Assembly (NCBI RefSeq): GCF_001571405.1
Contig: NZ_BCNX01000008.1
Span: forward strand, 124,001-188,000
Direction: 5' to 3'
Origin: Methanoculleus thermophilus
Lineage (GTDB): Archaea > Halobacteriota > Methanomicrobia > Methanomicrobiales > Methanoculleaceae
Length of the DNA stretch: 64,000 nt
A program made the translations under genes and the position numbers. This document shows, piece by piece, positions 8,566 to 16,481 of this stretch. Positions within the stretch are counted from its first letter, which is position 1. Each line of letters begins with the position of its first letter. The notes beneath the pieces were generated by a model. It was not told the DNA's origin. It did not search any database and saw only the letters and a list, made by a program, of their open reading frames with translations.

Positions 8566-9303
8566 ATGGAGAAGAACGAACTCGTCAGCATATCCCAGGG
8601 AGGGCTTGCGATCATGAACCCCACGACGCCCGAGAAGGTGCTTGCCGCCGGACGGGCGGCCGTGCTCCGGGAGGGGGCCCGCGTCGTCGAGCCCGGGTGC
8701 GGGAACGGAACGATCCTCGCCCTCTGGGGGCGCGAGTACGGGATATCAGGCCTTGGGATTGAGGCCCGGGAGGATGCCTGCCGCCGCTCTGAGGAGACGT
8801 TCCAGGCGGCGGGACTTACCGATCGGATGGCTGTCCGGTGCATGGACGCCCGGGAGTACGTCCCCGACGAGCCGTTCGACTGTGCCGCAGCAATCGGGGC
8901 CTCCCATATCTGGGGCGGGTTTGCCGCGACGCTCGACGCCCTTGTGGGGATGGTATCGGATGAGGGGACCATCGTCATCGGGGACCGTTGCTGGCGGTCC
9001 GACAGCACTCCGCCCGAGTTCGCCCGGGCATGGCCCGACGTCCTGACGGAGTACGAGATCCTCGGCATCGTCCGGGATGCCGGATTCGATATCGCCGCGG
9101 TTTTTCGGTCAAGCCCTGAGGACTGGGACCGCTACGAGTCCGGGATCTGGCAGGCGATCCTCTCCTGGCTCGCGGAGCACCCCGATCACCCCGAACGCGA
9201 ATGGATGATCGATTACCTCCACCGTATCCAGGACGAGTACTTCGGTTACGGCCGCGAGTACATGGGCTGGGCGATGTATGTCCTGGTGCCCGGGTTCTGG
9301 TGA
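8566..9303 (+). CDS. SAM-dependent methyltransferase (class I)
   Basis: A 245-residue Rossmann-fold methyltransferase. SAM motif I is VVEPGCGNGT at residues 40-49, followed by an acidic residue ending strand 2 (GIEAREDA) and a motif IV-like block (FDCAAAIGASHIW). The open frame begins at 8509, but ATG 8566 follows GGAGG at 10 bases and begins with the family-like MEKNELVSISQG. The substrate is unknown; the fold resembles small-molecule methyltransferases of the UbiE/cyclopropane type. It stands alone, divergent from the PAS regulator. Confidence 0.82.
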   Translation: MEKNELVSISQGGLAIMNPTTPEKVLAAGRAAVLREGARVVEPGCGNGTILALWGREYGISGLGIEAREDACRRSEETFQAAGLTDRMAVRCMDAREYVPDEPFDCAAAIGASHIWGGFAATLDALVGMVSDEGTIVIGDRCWRSDSTPPEFARAWPDVLTEYEILGIVRDAGFDIAAVFRSSPEDWDRYESGIWQAILSWLAEHPDHPEREWMIDYLHRIQDEYFGYGREYMGWAMYVLVPGFW

Positions 9304-9440
9304 GCAGCCGCTAGCCCTGATGCGGGAGCGGGGCTGCGCACCCTCCCCCGTATGCCACATGTCAGACAGTTTGAAAGAATCCTTTCTGATTCAAGTCGTC
9401 AATCTGTCCTTTTTTCTCCCCATATGGACTGGAAAGTTAC

Positions 9441-9459
9441 GATAGCTCGGGAAGCTATC
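9441..9459. repeat. 7-bp perfect hairpin downstream of methyltransferase
   Basis: GATAGCT and AGCTATC flank a 5-base loop (CGGGA). It follows a run of six T at 9410-9415, itself preceded by a small GAAAG/CTTTC hairpin. The T-run is the likely terminator of the methyltransferase; the role of this second hairpin is unclear. Confidence 0.5.
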
Positions 9460-9582
9460 CTATGTTCAAAAAGTCTTTCGGTAATTTGAAGCGAAAATGA
9501 GGATTGATGGGCGGAATTAAATAGAATCGTATAAATATCGCCCGGATCATCTAATAATTTGGGGAACTATTACCCCGGTGAC

Positions 9583-9738
9583 ATGAGAGAACTTGTAGAC
9601 GCGAGTGGAACACCTCCCGGTGGGAGGTATTCGCACTTACACGTCGCGTGCGGCGTTTGCCGTGTTTGGGCGGTCGGGTGGGTACCCACCCCCTGCACCA
9701 CCTCCGGCGCTGGTACGCCCTCTTTCTCGCTCCGATAG
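9583..9738 (+). CDS. doubtful small ORF behind a TATA box
   Basis: 51 codons, MRELVDASGTPPGGRYSHLH..., ending at TAG 9736-9738, with two cysteines spaced CGVC. The TATA box at 9530 would give a leader of about 25 bases. GGTGA lies immediately before the ATG, closer than usual. The same frame stays open after the TAG for about 30 codons. I cannot decide between a micro-protein, a gene remnant and an RNA gene. Confidence 0.25.
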   Translation: MRELVDASGTPPGGRYSHLHVACGVCRVWAVGWVPTPCTTSGAGTPSFSLR

Positions 9739-9993
9739 CCTCCGTCGGTCACGCATCTGGGAGGCATACCCGGGTCACGTGCAATCACCAGCAAGGCCGT
9801 CACATTCGAGTTTCTCCGCAATCAGGCGCCCTGACGGTCGAGGTCTTCACCCGGACGGGATGCACCTTTTCGCCGAACCGGATCGGCACTCTCTTCCGGT
9901 CCTGCACCCCGAGTCTCCCGGTCTTCTCCATCAGCGGATCAGATGGTCCCCATCGCTGGCCGCCGCCATCACCGGAATGACGCTCGGCCGGTG

Positions 9994-10485
9994 CTACATA
10001 TACAGCGCCTGGAGGGCGACGACCTCGGCGCTGTCCTTTGCCCGCGAGTAGTCCTCGAGGGGATCGGCGTTCACCTCGAGGAACCGGAGCCCCCATCCAA
10101 ACGGGGCGAGGATATCGTGAGCCTGCTCCTTCTCGCCGAGGATGTAGAGCGTCGCGGCCATCGCCTCCACCGAGGTGAGCCGGAACGGCCTGCCGAAGTT
10201 CACCGGGTTTGCGGCCACAAGGAAGGGGAGCGCCCGGCGGTTGCGCCAGGAAGCGACGGCCCCGGTATCGAGGACCTCCCAGGAGCAGTCGAGCGCGGTT
10301 ATCGAGGGGAGGTTCCGGTCGGCGGGGGAGACCGCTTTCTCCGCAGTCGGGTCGAGGAGGAGGGTCGAGCGGGGGATCTTTGCGATGCTTGTGACCATCC
10401 GGAGAAGCCCGCGCTGTGCGAGTTTCTTTACCGTACACTTCCGCGGATCGCAGGTGTTGTCACGGTAAGCATAGAGCGGTATCAT
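9994..10485 (-). CDS. tsr3: 16S rRNA aminocarboxypropyltransferase
   Basis: A 163-residue Tsr3/DUF367 family protein. Tsr3 transfers the 3-amino-3-carboxypropyl group of SAM to N1-methylpseudouridine in helix 31 of small-subunit rRNA, a late ribosome maturation step in archaea and eukaryotes. The start MIPLYAYRDNTCDPRKCT is the family N-terminus; the longer frame to 10521 adds 12 residues that would run into the divergent gene's start. SAM-site segments such as LDCSWEVLDTG and LPFLVAANPVNFGRP are visible. Only 35 bases separate it from the divergent gene at 10521, so the two promoters must overlap. Confidence 0.9.
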   Translation of the reverse strand: MIPLYAYRDNTCDPRKCTVKKLAQRGLLRMVTSIAKIPRSTLLLDPTAEKAVSPADRNLPSITALDCSWEVLDTGAVASWRNRRALPFLVAANPVNFGRPFRLTSVEAMAATLYILGEKEQAHDILAPFGWGLRFLEVNADPLEDYSRAKDSAEVVALQALYM

Positions 10486-10520
10486 CTGTCTTGTTATGGT
10501 ACGCCGCCCAGGTACTATCA

Positions 10521-11360
10521 ATGTACGTGCTCATCGCTCCCTGCATAGAGGATCCCGCGTGCCGCGCCCGCGGAATCACGACCGATGAGGATCTCCGCTG
10601 CTTTGGCCGGGCCAGAGAGCGCTGCCGGCGCTTCTCGATCGAGATGGTCCCGCTCCCCTGCCCGGAGACGATTTACCTCGGCCGCGACCGGCCGCCGGGC
10701 TCGTATCTTGAGCGGCTTGCGACCGACGAATTTGCCGCTCTCCTCGATCGGCTCGAAGCGGAGGTCCGAAAGATCATCCGGGAGCGCGGGGAGCCGCCGC
10801 TTGCGATCGTTGGGGTGGACTCCTCACCAACCTGCGGGGTGAACGCCACCTACTACTCGACCGAGAAACAGCCGGGACGCGGTGCCTTTCTTGCCCGGTT
10901 CCCGGAGATCCCGGCGGTCGACGTCAAGGAGTTCGCCCGCTACAGGGTCTACCTTGCAGGCCCACTCTTCTCAGAGGCTGAGAGGACCTACAACCTTGCC
11001 ATCCACGACCTCCTCGAATCACACCTCTTTGATGTCTACCTCCCTCAGGAGGTGGGGGACACAAGCCATACCCGGTGCCGGGAGGAGCACCGGGCCATCT
11101 TTGCGCAGCACCTTGCGGCTCTCCAGGACGTCGATCTCGTCGTCGCGGTCGTCGATGGCGCCGATGCCGATTCCGGGACATCCTGGGAGATGGGGTATGC
11201 CTACGCACTTGGAAAGAGAGTCGTCGCCCTCCGGACCGACTTCAGGATTGCCGGGCAGCACGAACTCGTCAACCTGATGCTTGAGGAGTCGGCAGAGGTC
11301 GTCACGAAGAAAGAGGACCTCCCCCGGGTGCTCGGATCGCTTCTTCTGGCCTCAAGGTGA
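10521..11360 (+). CDS. TudS-like desulfidase / nucleoside 2-deoxyribosyltransferase fusion
   Basis: 279 residues in two parts. Residues 1-135 resemble the TudS-related (DUF523-like, CD3072 type) desulfidases: MYVLIAPCIEDPACRARG with C8 and C14, and VGVDSSPTCGV with C105, giving the three cysteines expected for a 4Fe-4S site. Residues 141-279 are a nucleoside 2-deoxyribosyltransferase-like domain (YRVYLAGPLFSEAER) with the probable nucleophile E223 in DSGTSWEMGYA. The start is ATG 10521; the longer frame has no support. Family knowledge suggests removal of sulfur from thiolated bases by the first part and base-sugar cleavage or exchange by the second, that is, salvage of thionucleosides. That pathway is an inference. 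Confidence 0.75.
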   Translation: MYVLIAPCIEDPACRARGITTDEDLRCFGRARERCRRFSIEMVPLPCPETIYLGRDRPPGSYLERLATDEFAALLDRLEAEVRKIIRERGEPPLAIVGVDSSPTCGVNATYYSTEKQPGRGAFLARFPEIPAVDVKEFARYRVYLAGPLFSEAERTYNLAIHDLLESHLFDVYLPQEVGDTSHTRCREEHRAIFAQHLAALQDVDLVVAVVDGADADSGTSWEMGYAYALGKRVVALRTDFRIAGQHELVNLMLEESAEVVTKKEDLPRVLGSLLLASR

Positions 11361-11762
11361 GGCTTTCCGCCTCTTTGCCATCGAGAGGATATTCCTCTCG
11401 TCCCTTCGGGCGTATGTGACGCTGTCCATCACCGTCCGGATGAAGTGGATCCCGAGCCCCCCGATCGGGCGCTCTTCTGCGGGGACGTCAAGGCGTGGCG
11501 GCGGAGCGGTAAGGGGATCGAAGGGAATGCCGTCGTCGGTGATCGTCACGAGGACTGCGTCGGCATCGACGCTACAGGTGAGCGTGATCGTACCCGCCTC
11601 TCCGGCAGGGTAACCGTAGAGGATGGTGTTGCTGCAGGCCTCGTCGACGGCGAGCTGGACAGCAAAGATGAGGTCGTCGCCGCATCCCGCAAGGGTCTCG
11701 GCGAGGAAGTCGGCAATCACCGGGAGTGCCGCAAGATCCGCCTGCACGGTGAGTTCCGGCAT
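11352..11762 (-). CDS. RsbW-like anti-sigma-type serine kinase (GHKL ATPase)
   Basis: A 136-residue HATPase_c_2 protein. The N-box DEACSNTILYGY, the G1-box TDDGIPFDP and the G2-box GGLGIHFIR are intact, so ATP binding and kinase activity are expected. In bacteria such proteins phosphorylate a STAS antagonist and sequester a sigma factor; archaea have no sigma factors, so the output partner must differ. The ATG at 11762 shares its last base with the end of the phosphatase gene, which suggests translational coupling in the order antagonist, phosphatase, kinase. It overlaps the convergent gene by 9 bases. Confidence 0.88.
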   Translation of the reverse strand: MPELTVQADLAALPVIADFLAETLAGCGDDLIFAVQLAVDEACSNTILYGYPAGEAGTITLTCSVDADAVLVTITDDGIPFDPLTAPPPRLDVPAEERPIGGLGIHFIRTVMDSVTYARRDERNILSMAKRRKASP

Positions 11763-13129
11763 CAGACCACCCGGATGACCATGAGGGTCTGGTCGTCGAA
11801 CTGCGGCTCGTCGCCTGAGAACTGCATAACCGCGTCGCGGACCCGGCCGACGATCTCGGCTGGAGGGAGATCGCGACTTCTCATGACCGTCTCGATCAGC
11901 CTCTCTTCCCCGAACTGCTCTTCAGCGGAGTTGATCGCCTCGGTGACGCCGTCGGTGTAGAGGAGGAGGAGGTCGCCGCTCTCAAGACGGATTGTTTCCT
12001 CCCGGTACTCGGCATCCGGCATCACCCCGATGATGATCCCGGTTCCTTTCAGCTTTACCGGCCGACCGCCGCCCGATCGAAAGAGGAGGGGCGGGTTATG
12101 CCCTGCGTTGACGTAAGCAAGCGTTTTTTCTGCCGGATCGACGACCGCGTAAAAGAGGGTGACGAACATCCCGGACTTCGCGTCCTCGGCGATCAGGGTG
12201 TTCGCCTCGCTGACGGCCTCGCGGGCGCTCCGGGGAACCTGCGCGTTCGCCCGCAGCACCGTCCGCGAGAGCGCCATGAAGAGTGCTGCAGGAACACCCT
12301 TCCCCGCAACATCGGCGATGACAAAGGCCGTCCGGTTCCCGGAAAGCGGGATCGCGTCGTAGAAGTCGCCTCCGACCTCTTTTGCCGGGAGCGAGAGGGC
12401 GGCGAGTTCGAGGCCGGGGATCTCCGGCAGTCGATCGGGGAGGAAGCTCATCTGGATATCGCGTGCGATCCGGAGTTCGGCCTTTTTGCGCTCGAGTTCC
12501 TGGAGGTAGGTATCGCGCTCGGCCTTCGTCTGCCGCTCGGTGATCAGGTTTCCGATGATGAACGAGAAGATGAAGACCCCGATGGTGTTTGCGACGATCA
12601 TCGGGATGGCCACCTCCTCGACGACCGCAAGCGCCTGCTCGAACGGCTGGCAGAGGAGGAGAGTGAGCCCCATATGAAGCATCTCCATGCCGGCGGCAAA
12701 GAGGACCGCGCCGTACATCCCGATGAACTTTCGGCCGGCGGCAAGGAAGATCAGCCCACCAAGGAGGCCTGCGAGGATGGTTGCCACCGTGCACGGGACG
12801 GCGGTGAATCCTCCAAGGGAGAAGCGGTACGCAGCGCCGATCAGGCCGGCGCCGAGCCCAACCACCGGGCCGCAGGAGAGCCCCCCGACCATGGGACCGA
12901 GGTCGCGGACGTTTGCCGTGGCTCCGGCAATGGTGATGCCGCTCTCGGTACCGTAGATGGAGAGCGCTCCAAACAGGAGGATGAGTATCGCCTGGCCCTT
13001 CCAGGTGACGGCGCCTTCAAGCACCTCTGTAAAAGATTTCGTCCGCGTGATCAGGTAGGCGACCACGATGACGACGCAGATCATCTCCAGAAGCACGTAA
13101 AACATGTCGCCAATGCCGGAGAACGCCAT
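11762..13129 (-). CDS. membrane PP2C/SpoIIE-type serine phosphatase with LytS-like 5TM domain
   Basis: 455 residues. The first 190 or so form a six-helix membrane domain of the 5TM-5TMR_LYT kind (the GPMVGGLSCGPVVGLGAG signature). A coiled-coil linker (ERQTKAERDTYLQELERKKA) leads to an RsbU/SpoIIE phosphatase domain with the metal-site block KEVGGDFYDAIPL, DVAGKGVPAALFMA, NAGHNPPLL and LLLYTDGVTEA. It would dephosphorylate the STAS protein encoded just upstream, in response to a membrane or ligand cue. The 5TM domain in bacteria senses small molecules or cell-wall products; the cue here is unknown. Confidence 0.88.
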   Translation of the reverse strand: MAFSGIGDMFYVLLEMICVVIVVAYLITRTKSFTEVLEGAVTWKGQAILILLFGALSIYGTESGITIAGATANVRDLGPMVGGLSCGPVVGLGAGLIGAAYRFSLGGFTAVPCTVATILAGLLGGLIFLAAGRKFIGMYGAVLFAAGMEMLHMGLTLLLCQPFEQALAVVEEVAIPMIVANTIGVFIFSFIIGNLITERQTKAERDTYLQELERKKAELRIARDIQMSFLPDRLPEIPGLELAALSLPAKEVGGDFYDAIPLSGNRTAFVIADVAGKGVPAALFMALSRTVLRANAQVPRSAREAVSEANTLIAEDAKSGMFVTLFYAVVDPAEKTLAYVNAGHNPPLLFRSGGGRPVKLKGTGIIIGVMPDAEYREETIRLESGDLLLLYTDGVTEAINSAEEQFGEERLIETVMRSRDLPPAEIVGRVRDAVMQFSGDEPQFDDQTLMVIRVV

Positions 13130-13139
13130 ACAGGTCTAC

Positions 13140-13496
13140 CTATGGTCCCGCTTCAAGCTCGGTGAGCGCCGCCGCCTCGTCATTGTATATGGAAAAGATC
13201 CGGTGGAATCCGGCCATGGTGAATACCTCGAGGATCTGCGGATTCCCGCAGGCGATCCGGAGCGTTCCGCCGTCTTTCTTCAGCCGTTTCAGCGCAGCAA
13301 GCAGCACCCGAAGACCGGAGCTGCTGATGTAGTCTAAATCGCAGAGGTTGATGAGGAGGCACTTTCCCCCGGCGTCGAGCACCCGGTTGATCCGCTCCTC
13401 AGCCAGTCCGGAAGTTCCGGCATCAAGCCTGCCGCTCACCGCGATGATATCGACGGTGTCAATCCTTCTCTCGATGATCTCAAAATGCCCGCACAT
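13140..13496 (-). CDS. STAS-domain anti-sigma-factor-antagonist-like protein (RsbV type)
   Basis: A 118-residue STAS protein and first gene of the partner-switch operon, 10 bases upstream of the phosphatase. The phosphorylation loop reads DYISSSGLRVLL, with the probable acceptor at S59. Phosphorylation by the RsbW-like kinase and dephosphorylation by the PP2C protein are the expected switch. An AATAAAATT element about 10-20 bases before the ATG may be the TATA box of a short-leader mRNA. A closely similar STAS protein is encoded at 19518-19874. Confidence 0.88.
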   Translation of the reverse strand: MCGHFEIIERRIDTVDIIAVSGRLDAGTSGLAEERINRVLDAGGKCLLINLCDLDYISSSGLRVLLAALKRLKKDGGTLRIACGNPQILEVFTMAGFHRIFSIYNDEAAALTELEAGP

Positions 13497-13623
13497 TCAA
13501 CGAAATTTTATTCTGATGGATGATAGATGTTGCTTTCTGATTCTTGGGCCTCTTAGGGGAGGGACAAAAAAGATGAGGGATATTGTCGGGTGTGTGATAA
13601 CCATTGTGGGGTTTGCGGGAAAT

Positions 13624-13650
13624 CCCGGGCGGGTGTTACACCCGCCCGGG
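13624..13650. repeat. perfect 12-bp GC-rich hairpin with 3-base loop
   Basis: CCCGGGCGGGTG and its exact complement surround TTA. It is the most stable simple hairpin I see outside the RNA genes. No T-run follows on either strand, so it is not a canonical terminator. It lies about 20 bases upstream of a possible promoter. Confidence 0.7.
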
Positions 13651-13960
13651 TCCCCCCACCGTGCCGGTATAAGTGTTTAGAGAGGTGTGCCTTTTGAGGT
13701 GTGCCTGTGGATGCACCTGATGCTGGCGCATCGTGACGTTGGTGCAATCAGCGTGGTGAATGTTCCGTTCACCGAGCCCAGCCGACCAATGCCGGTCCGG
13801 ACCACTTGTGCCCGTGTGGCCCGGGTCGTCAGGGAGATTCCCCGTTTCCTGACGCTGGGGGATCATATGTTACCCTGTTTAATTTATATAATTTTCGCCT
13901 ATTGCTTTGCATTATGGCGTAGCATTGTGCGAATCACTATGACATGCAACACTGCAAAGC

Positions 13961-13968
13961 ACTATATC
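13961..13968 (+). promoter_or_regulatory. TATA box of a leaderless wHTH-PAS gene
   Basis: ACTATATC lies 26-33 bases before the ATG at 13994 with no ribosome-binding site between. This supports ATG 13994 rather than the TTG at 13988 as the start. Confidence 0.5.
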
Positions 13969-13993
13969 CTCAGGCGCGAAATTCTGTTTGCAC

Positions 13994-15670
13994 ATGGATC
14001 GCACTACCGACGCACTCCCTCTCCTGCTTGGCGCCTTGAAAGAGCACCCGCGGGGCATGTCGGTCTCTGATCTTGCCGCCGCCGTCGGGATCAATCGAAA
14101 CACGGTCTCGCGGTATCTGGATGTCCTCCTCGTATCGGGGCAGGTGGAGATGGAGACCTACGGAAAGGCCAAGGTCTTTTACCTCTCTCAGAGGGTTCCC
14201 ATCGCTGCCATGCTCAACTTCTCGTCGGATCTCGTGCTGGTGCTCGACCGCGAGCGCCGGATTGTCCAGGCAAACGATGCTGCCTGCAAGTTTGCGGGGC
14301 GAGAACGGGACGATGTCATCGGAAAAAGTATCGAGGAGTCCCCGCTTGCCGCGTTCGATCACCCGCTGATACAGAGCCGGATCACCGATGCCTTGAACGG
14401 CCGTGAAGTCACGGAAGAGCTCCGGTTCCTGCGGCGCGACGATGAACTCTTCTTCCGGATCAAGTTCCTTCCCACCGTCTTCAATGACGGGGCCCCGGGG
14501 GTCACCATCATCCTTGAGGACATCACCGAGAGCCGGCGGGCACAGGAGGCACTGCGCGAGAGCGAATTCCTCTTCCGGAGCCTCGTCGAGAATATCAACG
14601 ACCTGATCCTGAACGTCGACGAGACATGCACATTCACCTATGTCAGCCCAAAAAGCCAGGATATTCTCGGTTACTCTCCCGAGGAGATGCTTCACAAGAC
14701 CCCCTGCGACTTCATGCCGCCGGATAAGGCGGAGCGGGTCAAGGAGCAGATTGCCGCCCTCTTTGCCGACCCGGAGCAGAAAGTCCTCTTTGAGTGGACG
14801 ATGCACCACCGGGACGGGAGCACCGTCATCCTCGAGGTAAGCGGAACCCCGGTCTACGATATCATCGGCGATTTTACGGGCTACCGGATGGTCTGTCGTG
14901 ACGTCACCGAACGGGTGCGCGCCACAAAGAGGGTGGCCCAGTGGAAGTCGTTCCTCTATTCGGTCGTCAACAACATCCCGAGCATGGTCTTCGTCTGGGA
15001 GGTGGAAAAGAACACCTTTGTCTTTGCGAACCGGGCCTCAGAGGTCTTCCTCGGACTGACACAGGAGGAGATGGCCGGTAAGCAGGCCATCGACCTCTTC
15101 CCACCGAAGATGGCTGCCTTCTTCGTTGACGGCGATCGGGAGCTGCTGGAGGGATCAACCGCCCTGGAAGAGAAGATCACCCTCCCGGAGGGGCGGATCC
15201 TTGCGGTGAAGAAGATCCCGATCTTCAATTCCCACGGCAGGCTGCGCTACATGCTCGGAATCGCCGAGGACGTCACCGACCGCGCTGCAGCAGAGAGCCT
15301 CCTGGTCGCCGAGCGTGACCGGGTTCAGGGTTACCTGAACGCCGCCGGCATAATGATAGCAGTGATCGGGGCTGACGGCACCATCAACCTCATCAACCAT
15401 CGGGGGTGTGAGATCCTTGGGTATGTCGAGAAGGACCTCACCGGGAAGAACTGGTTTACGACGGTCGTCCCTGAGCGTCTGCGCGACCGCCTTGCGCAGA
15501 ATTTCGCTGAGGTTATGGCGGGCAAAAACGATCTTCCTCCCCTCGAGGAGAGTCCGGTTCTGACCAGAAGCGGCCGGGAGCAGCCGATCCTCTGGCACAA
15601 TGCCCTTCTCCGTGACGAAGAGGGCAAGATCGTGGCGATGGTGAGTTCCGGCGAGGTTGTCCCGGAGTAG
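13994..15670 (+). CDS. wHTH multi-PAS sensory regulator
   Basis: 558 residues: an N-terminal winged helix (MSVSDLAAAVGINRNTVSRY) joined by SGQVEMETYGKAKVFYLSQR to at least four PAS domains, among them LVLVLDRERRIVQANDA, TFTYVSPKSQDILGYSPEEM, FVFANRASEVFLG and IAVIGADGTINLINHRGCEI. There is no kinase or cyclase output, so DNA binding is the likely output. The head matches the paralogue at 6549-8420 closely (SKxVxLxxQRVP-like junction), which points to a lineage-specific family. PAS ligands cannot be predicted; the protein is cytoplasmic because no membrane segment is present. Confidence 0.85.
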   Translation: MDRTTDALPLLLGALKEHPRGMSVSDLAAAVGINRNTVSRYLDVLLVSGQVEMETYGKAKVFYLSQRVPIAAMLNFSSDLVLVLDRERRIVQANDAACKFAGRERDDVIGKSIEESPLAAFDHPLIQSRITDALNGREVTEELRFLRRDDELFFRIKFLPTVFNDGAPGVTIILEDITESRRAQEALRESEFLFRSLVENINDLILNVDETCTFTYVSPKSQDILGYSPEEMLHKTPCDFMPPDKAERVKEQIAALFADPEQKVLFEWTMHHRDGSTVILEVSGTPVYDIIGDFTGYRMVCRDVTERVRATKRVAQWKSFLYSVVNNIPSMVFVWEVEKNTFVFANRASEVFLGLTQEEMAGKQAIDLFPPKMAAFFVDGDRELLEGSTALEEKITLPEGRILAVKKIPIFNSHGRLRYMLGIAEDVTDRAAAESLLVAERDRVQGYLNAAGIMIAVIGADGTINLINHRGCEILGYVEKDLTGKNWFTTVVPERLRDRLAQNFAEVMAGKNDLPPLEESPVLTRSGREQPILWHNALLRDEEGKIVAMVSSGEVVPE

Positions 15671-15866
15671 CCGGATTTCCTCCCCCCGACCCATTCACAC
15701 CGGCTCCAAAAGGCGAGGTGAAAGCCAGCCTTTTCGGATCTCCTCACCCATCCTTGCCTGAATTGAACCAGGGCACTCTTTGAATGGGTGCGGTGGTTAT
15801 ATCCGATTAATCTGGGCAAGAATTCCTTTATTTTTGGTTTTGAGGTGAGATTTTCTCATCCCTGCA

Positions 15867-15874
15867 GTTTAAAT
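15867..15874 (+). promoter_or_regulatory. TATA box of the LemA-DUF2207 operon
   Basis: TTTAAATA ends 23 bases before the GTG at 15897, predicting a nearly leaderless mRNA. It is flanked by GCAG/CTGC, a short inverted repeat. Confidence 0.5.
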
Positions 15875-15896
15875 ACGCTGCAAGGCACATAGAATA

Positions 15897-16475
15897 GTGG
15901 TGACAACCTTGGTGGACATCATCTCCCTTGTCCTTATCGTCGTCGTGGTGCTGATCGTCATCGGCATCGTCGCGGCCGGTATAGGTATCTATAACCGGTT
16001 CTTCTCCCTCAAAAACTCCGCGGAAGCCACGGTCGGCCAGGTGAAGGTCGCGATGAAGAAGCGGCTTGATATGATCGAACAGCTCCTCGGCGCCGTGAAG
16101 AGCTATGCGGCATTCGAGAAGGAGACCCTGACCGAAGTGACCGCGATGCGGGCCCGTATCGGCAGCGCCGGTCCCGGTGACTTGAACGAACTCGAGCGTG
16201 AGTCCCGGTCGGTCCTCGGGCGGCTGCTTGCGGTTGCCGAGAACTACCCTGACCTCAAGACCTCCCAGACGGTCCAGAACCTGATGAGTGCGGTCAAGGA
16301 TGTCGAGGATGAGATCGCCCGGCACCGCTACACCTACAACAACATCGCCCAGCAGTACAATACCATGACCGACACCATCCCCTCGAACCTGGTCGCCCGG
16401 ATCATGGGCTTTACGAAGCTCGAGTACCTTGAGTTCGGCGAAGAGATTGAGCGAGCCCCGAAGATAGCCTTCTGA
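15897..16475 (+). CDS. LemA family protein
   Basis: A 192-residue protein with one N-terminal membrane helix (residues about 8-31) and the helical-bundle LemA domain: [18 protein letters not shown], then a core ending [18 protein letters not shown] and [12 protein letters not shown]. LemA proteins are membrane-anchored coiled bundles of unknown biochemical role, often encoded beside TPM or DUF2207 proteins as here. GTG 15897 is chosen from the TATA spacing; GTG 15900 or 15912 would also fit. It lies 6 bases upstream of the DUF2207 gene in one operon. Confidence 0.88.
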   Translation: MVTTLVDIISLVLIVVVVLIVIGIVAAGIGIYNRFFSLKNSAEATVGQVKVAMKKRLDMIEQLLGAVKSYAAFEKETLTEVTAMRARIGSAGPGDLNELERESRSVLGRLLAVAENYPDLKTSQTVQNLMSAVKDVEDEIARHRYTYNNIAQQYNTMTDTIPSNLVARIMGFTKLEYLEFGEEIERAPKIAF

Positions 16476-16481
16476 TCTGCG

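Larger units (their letters stand above)
9304..9993. other. 690-base region without a confident gene
   Basis: After the T-run at 9410-9415 the region holds a good TATA box (TATAAATA at 9530-9537), a GGGG/CCCC hairpin, the ACCTCCC/GGGAGGT hairpin near 9609-9625, and a 16-base palindrome GGGTGGGTACCCACCC near 9675-9690. A 51-codon plus-strand ORF (9583-9738) and an 83-codon minus-strand ORF (9570-9821) overlap each other; neither has a recognisable domain. A structured non-coding RNA transcribed rightward from about 9557 is as plausible as a protein. Confidence 0.45.
13497..13993. other. 497-base divergent intergenic region with a strong GC hairpin
   Basis: The region lies between the STAS operon (minus) and the wHTH-PAS gene (plus). 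It contains the 12-bp perfect hairpin at 13624-13650, a TATA-like GGTATAAG near 13670-13677, a direct repeat of GAGGTGTGCC (13683-13706), and an AT-rich stretch from 13868. ORFs on either strand (13687-14070, 13636-13866) have no recognisable domain and no ribosome site. A small RNA starting near 13700 is possible. Confidence 0.5.

Noticed and set aside
9736-9838. Amber read-through (pyrrolysine) of the 9583 ORF
   Set aside because: The frame continues about 30 codons after TAG, but no pyl genes are seen, the genus is not known to use pyrrolysine, and the ORF itself is doubtful.
13687-14070. Plus-strand ORF over the PAS promoter
   Set aside because: It begins at a TTG, runs through the TATA box and into the PAS gene in another frame, with no motif.
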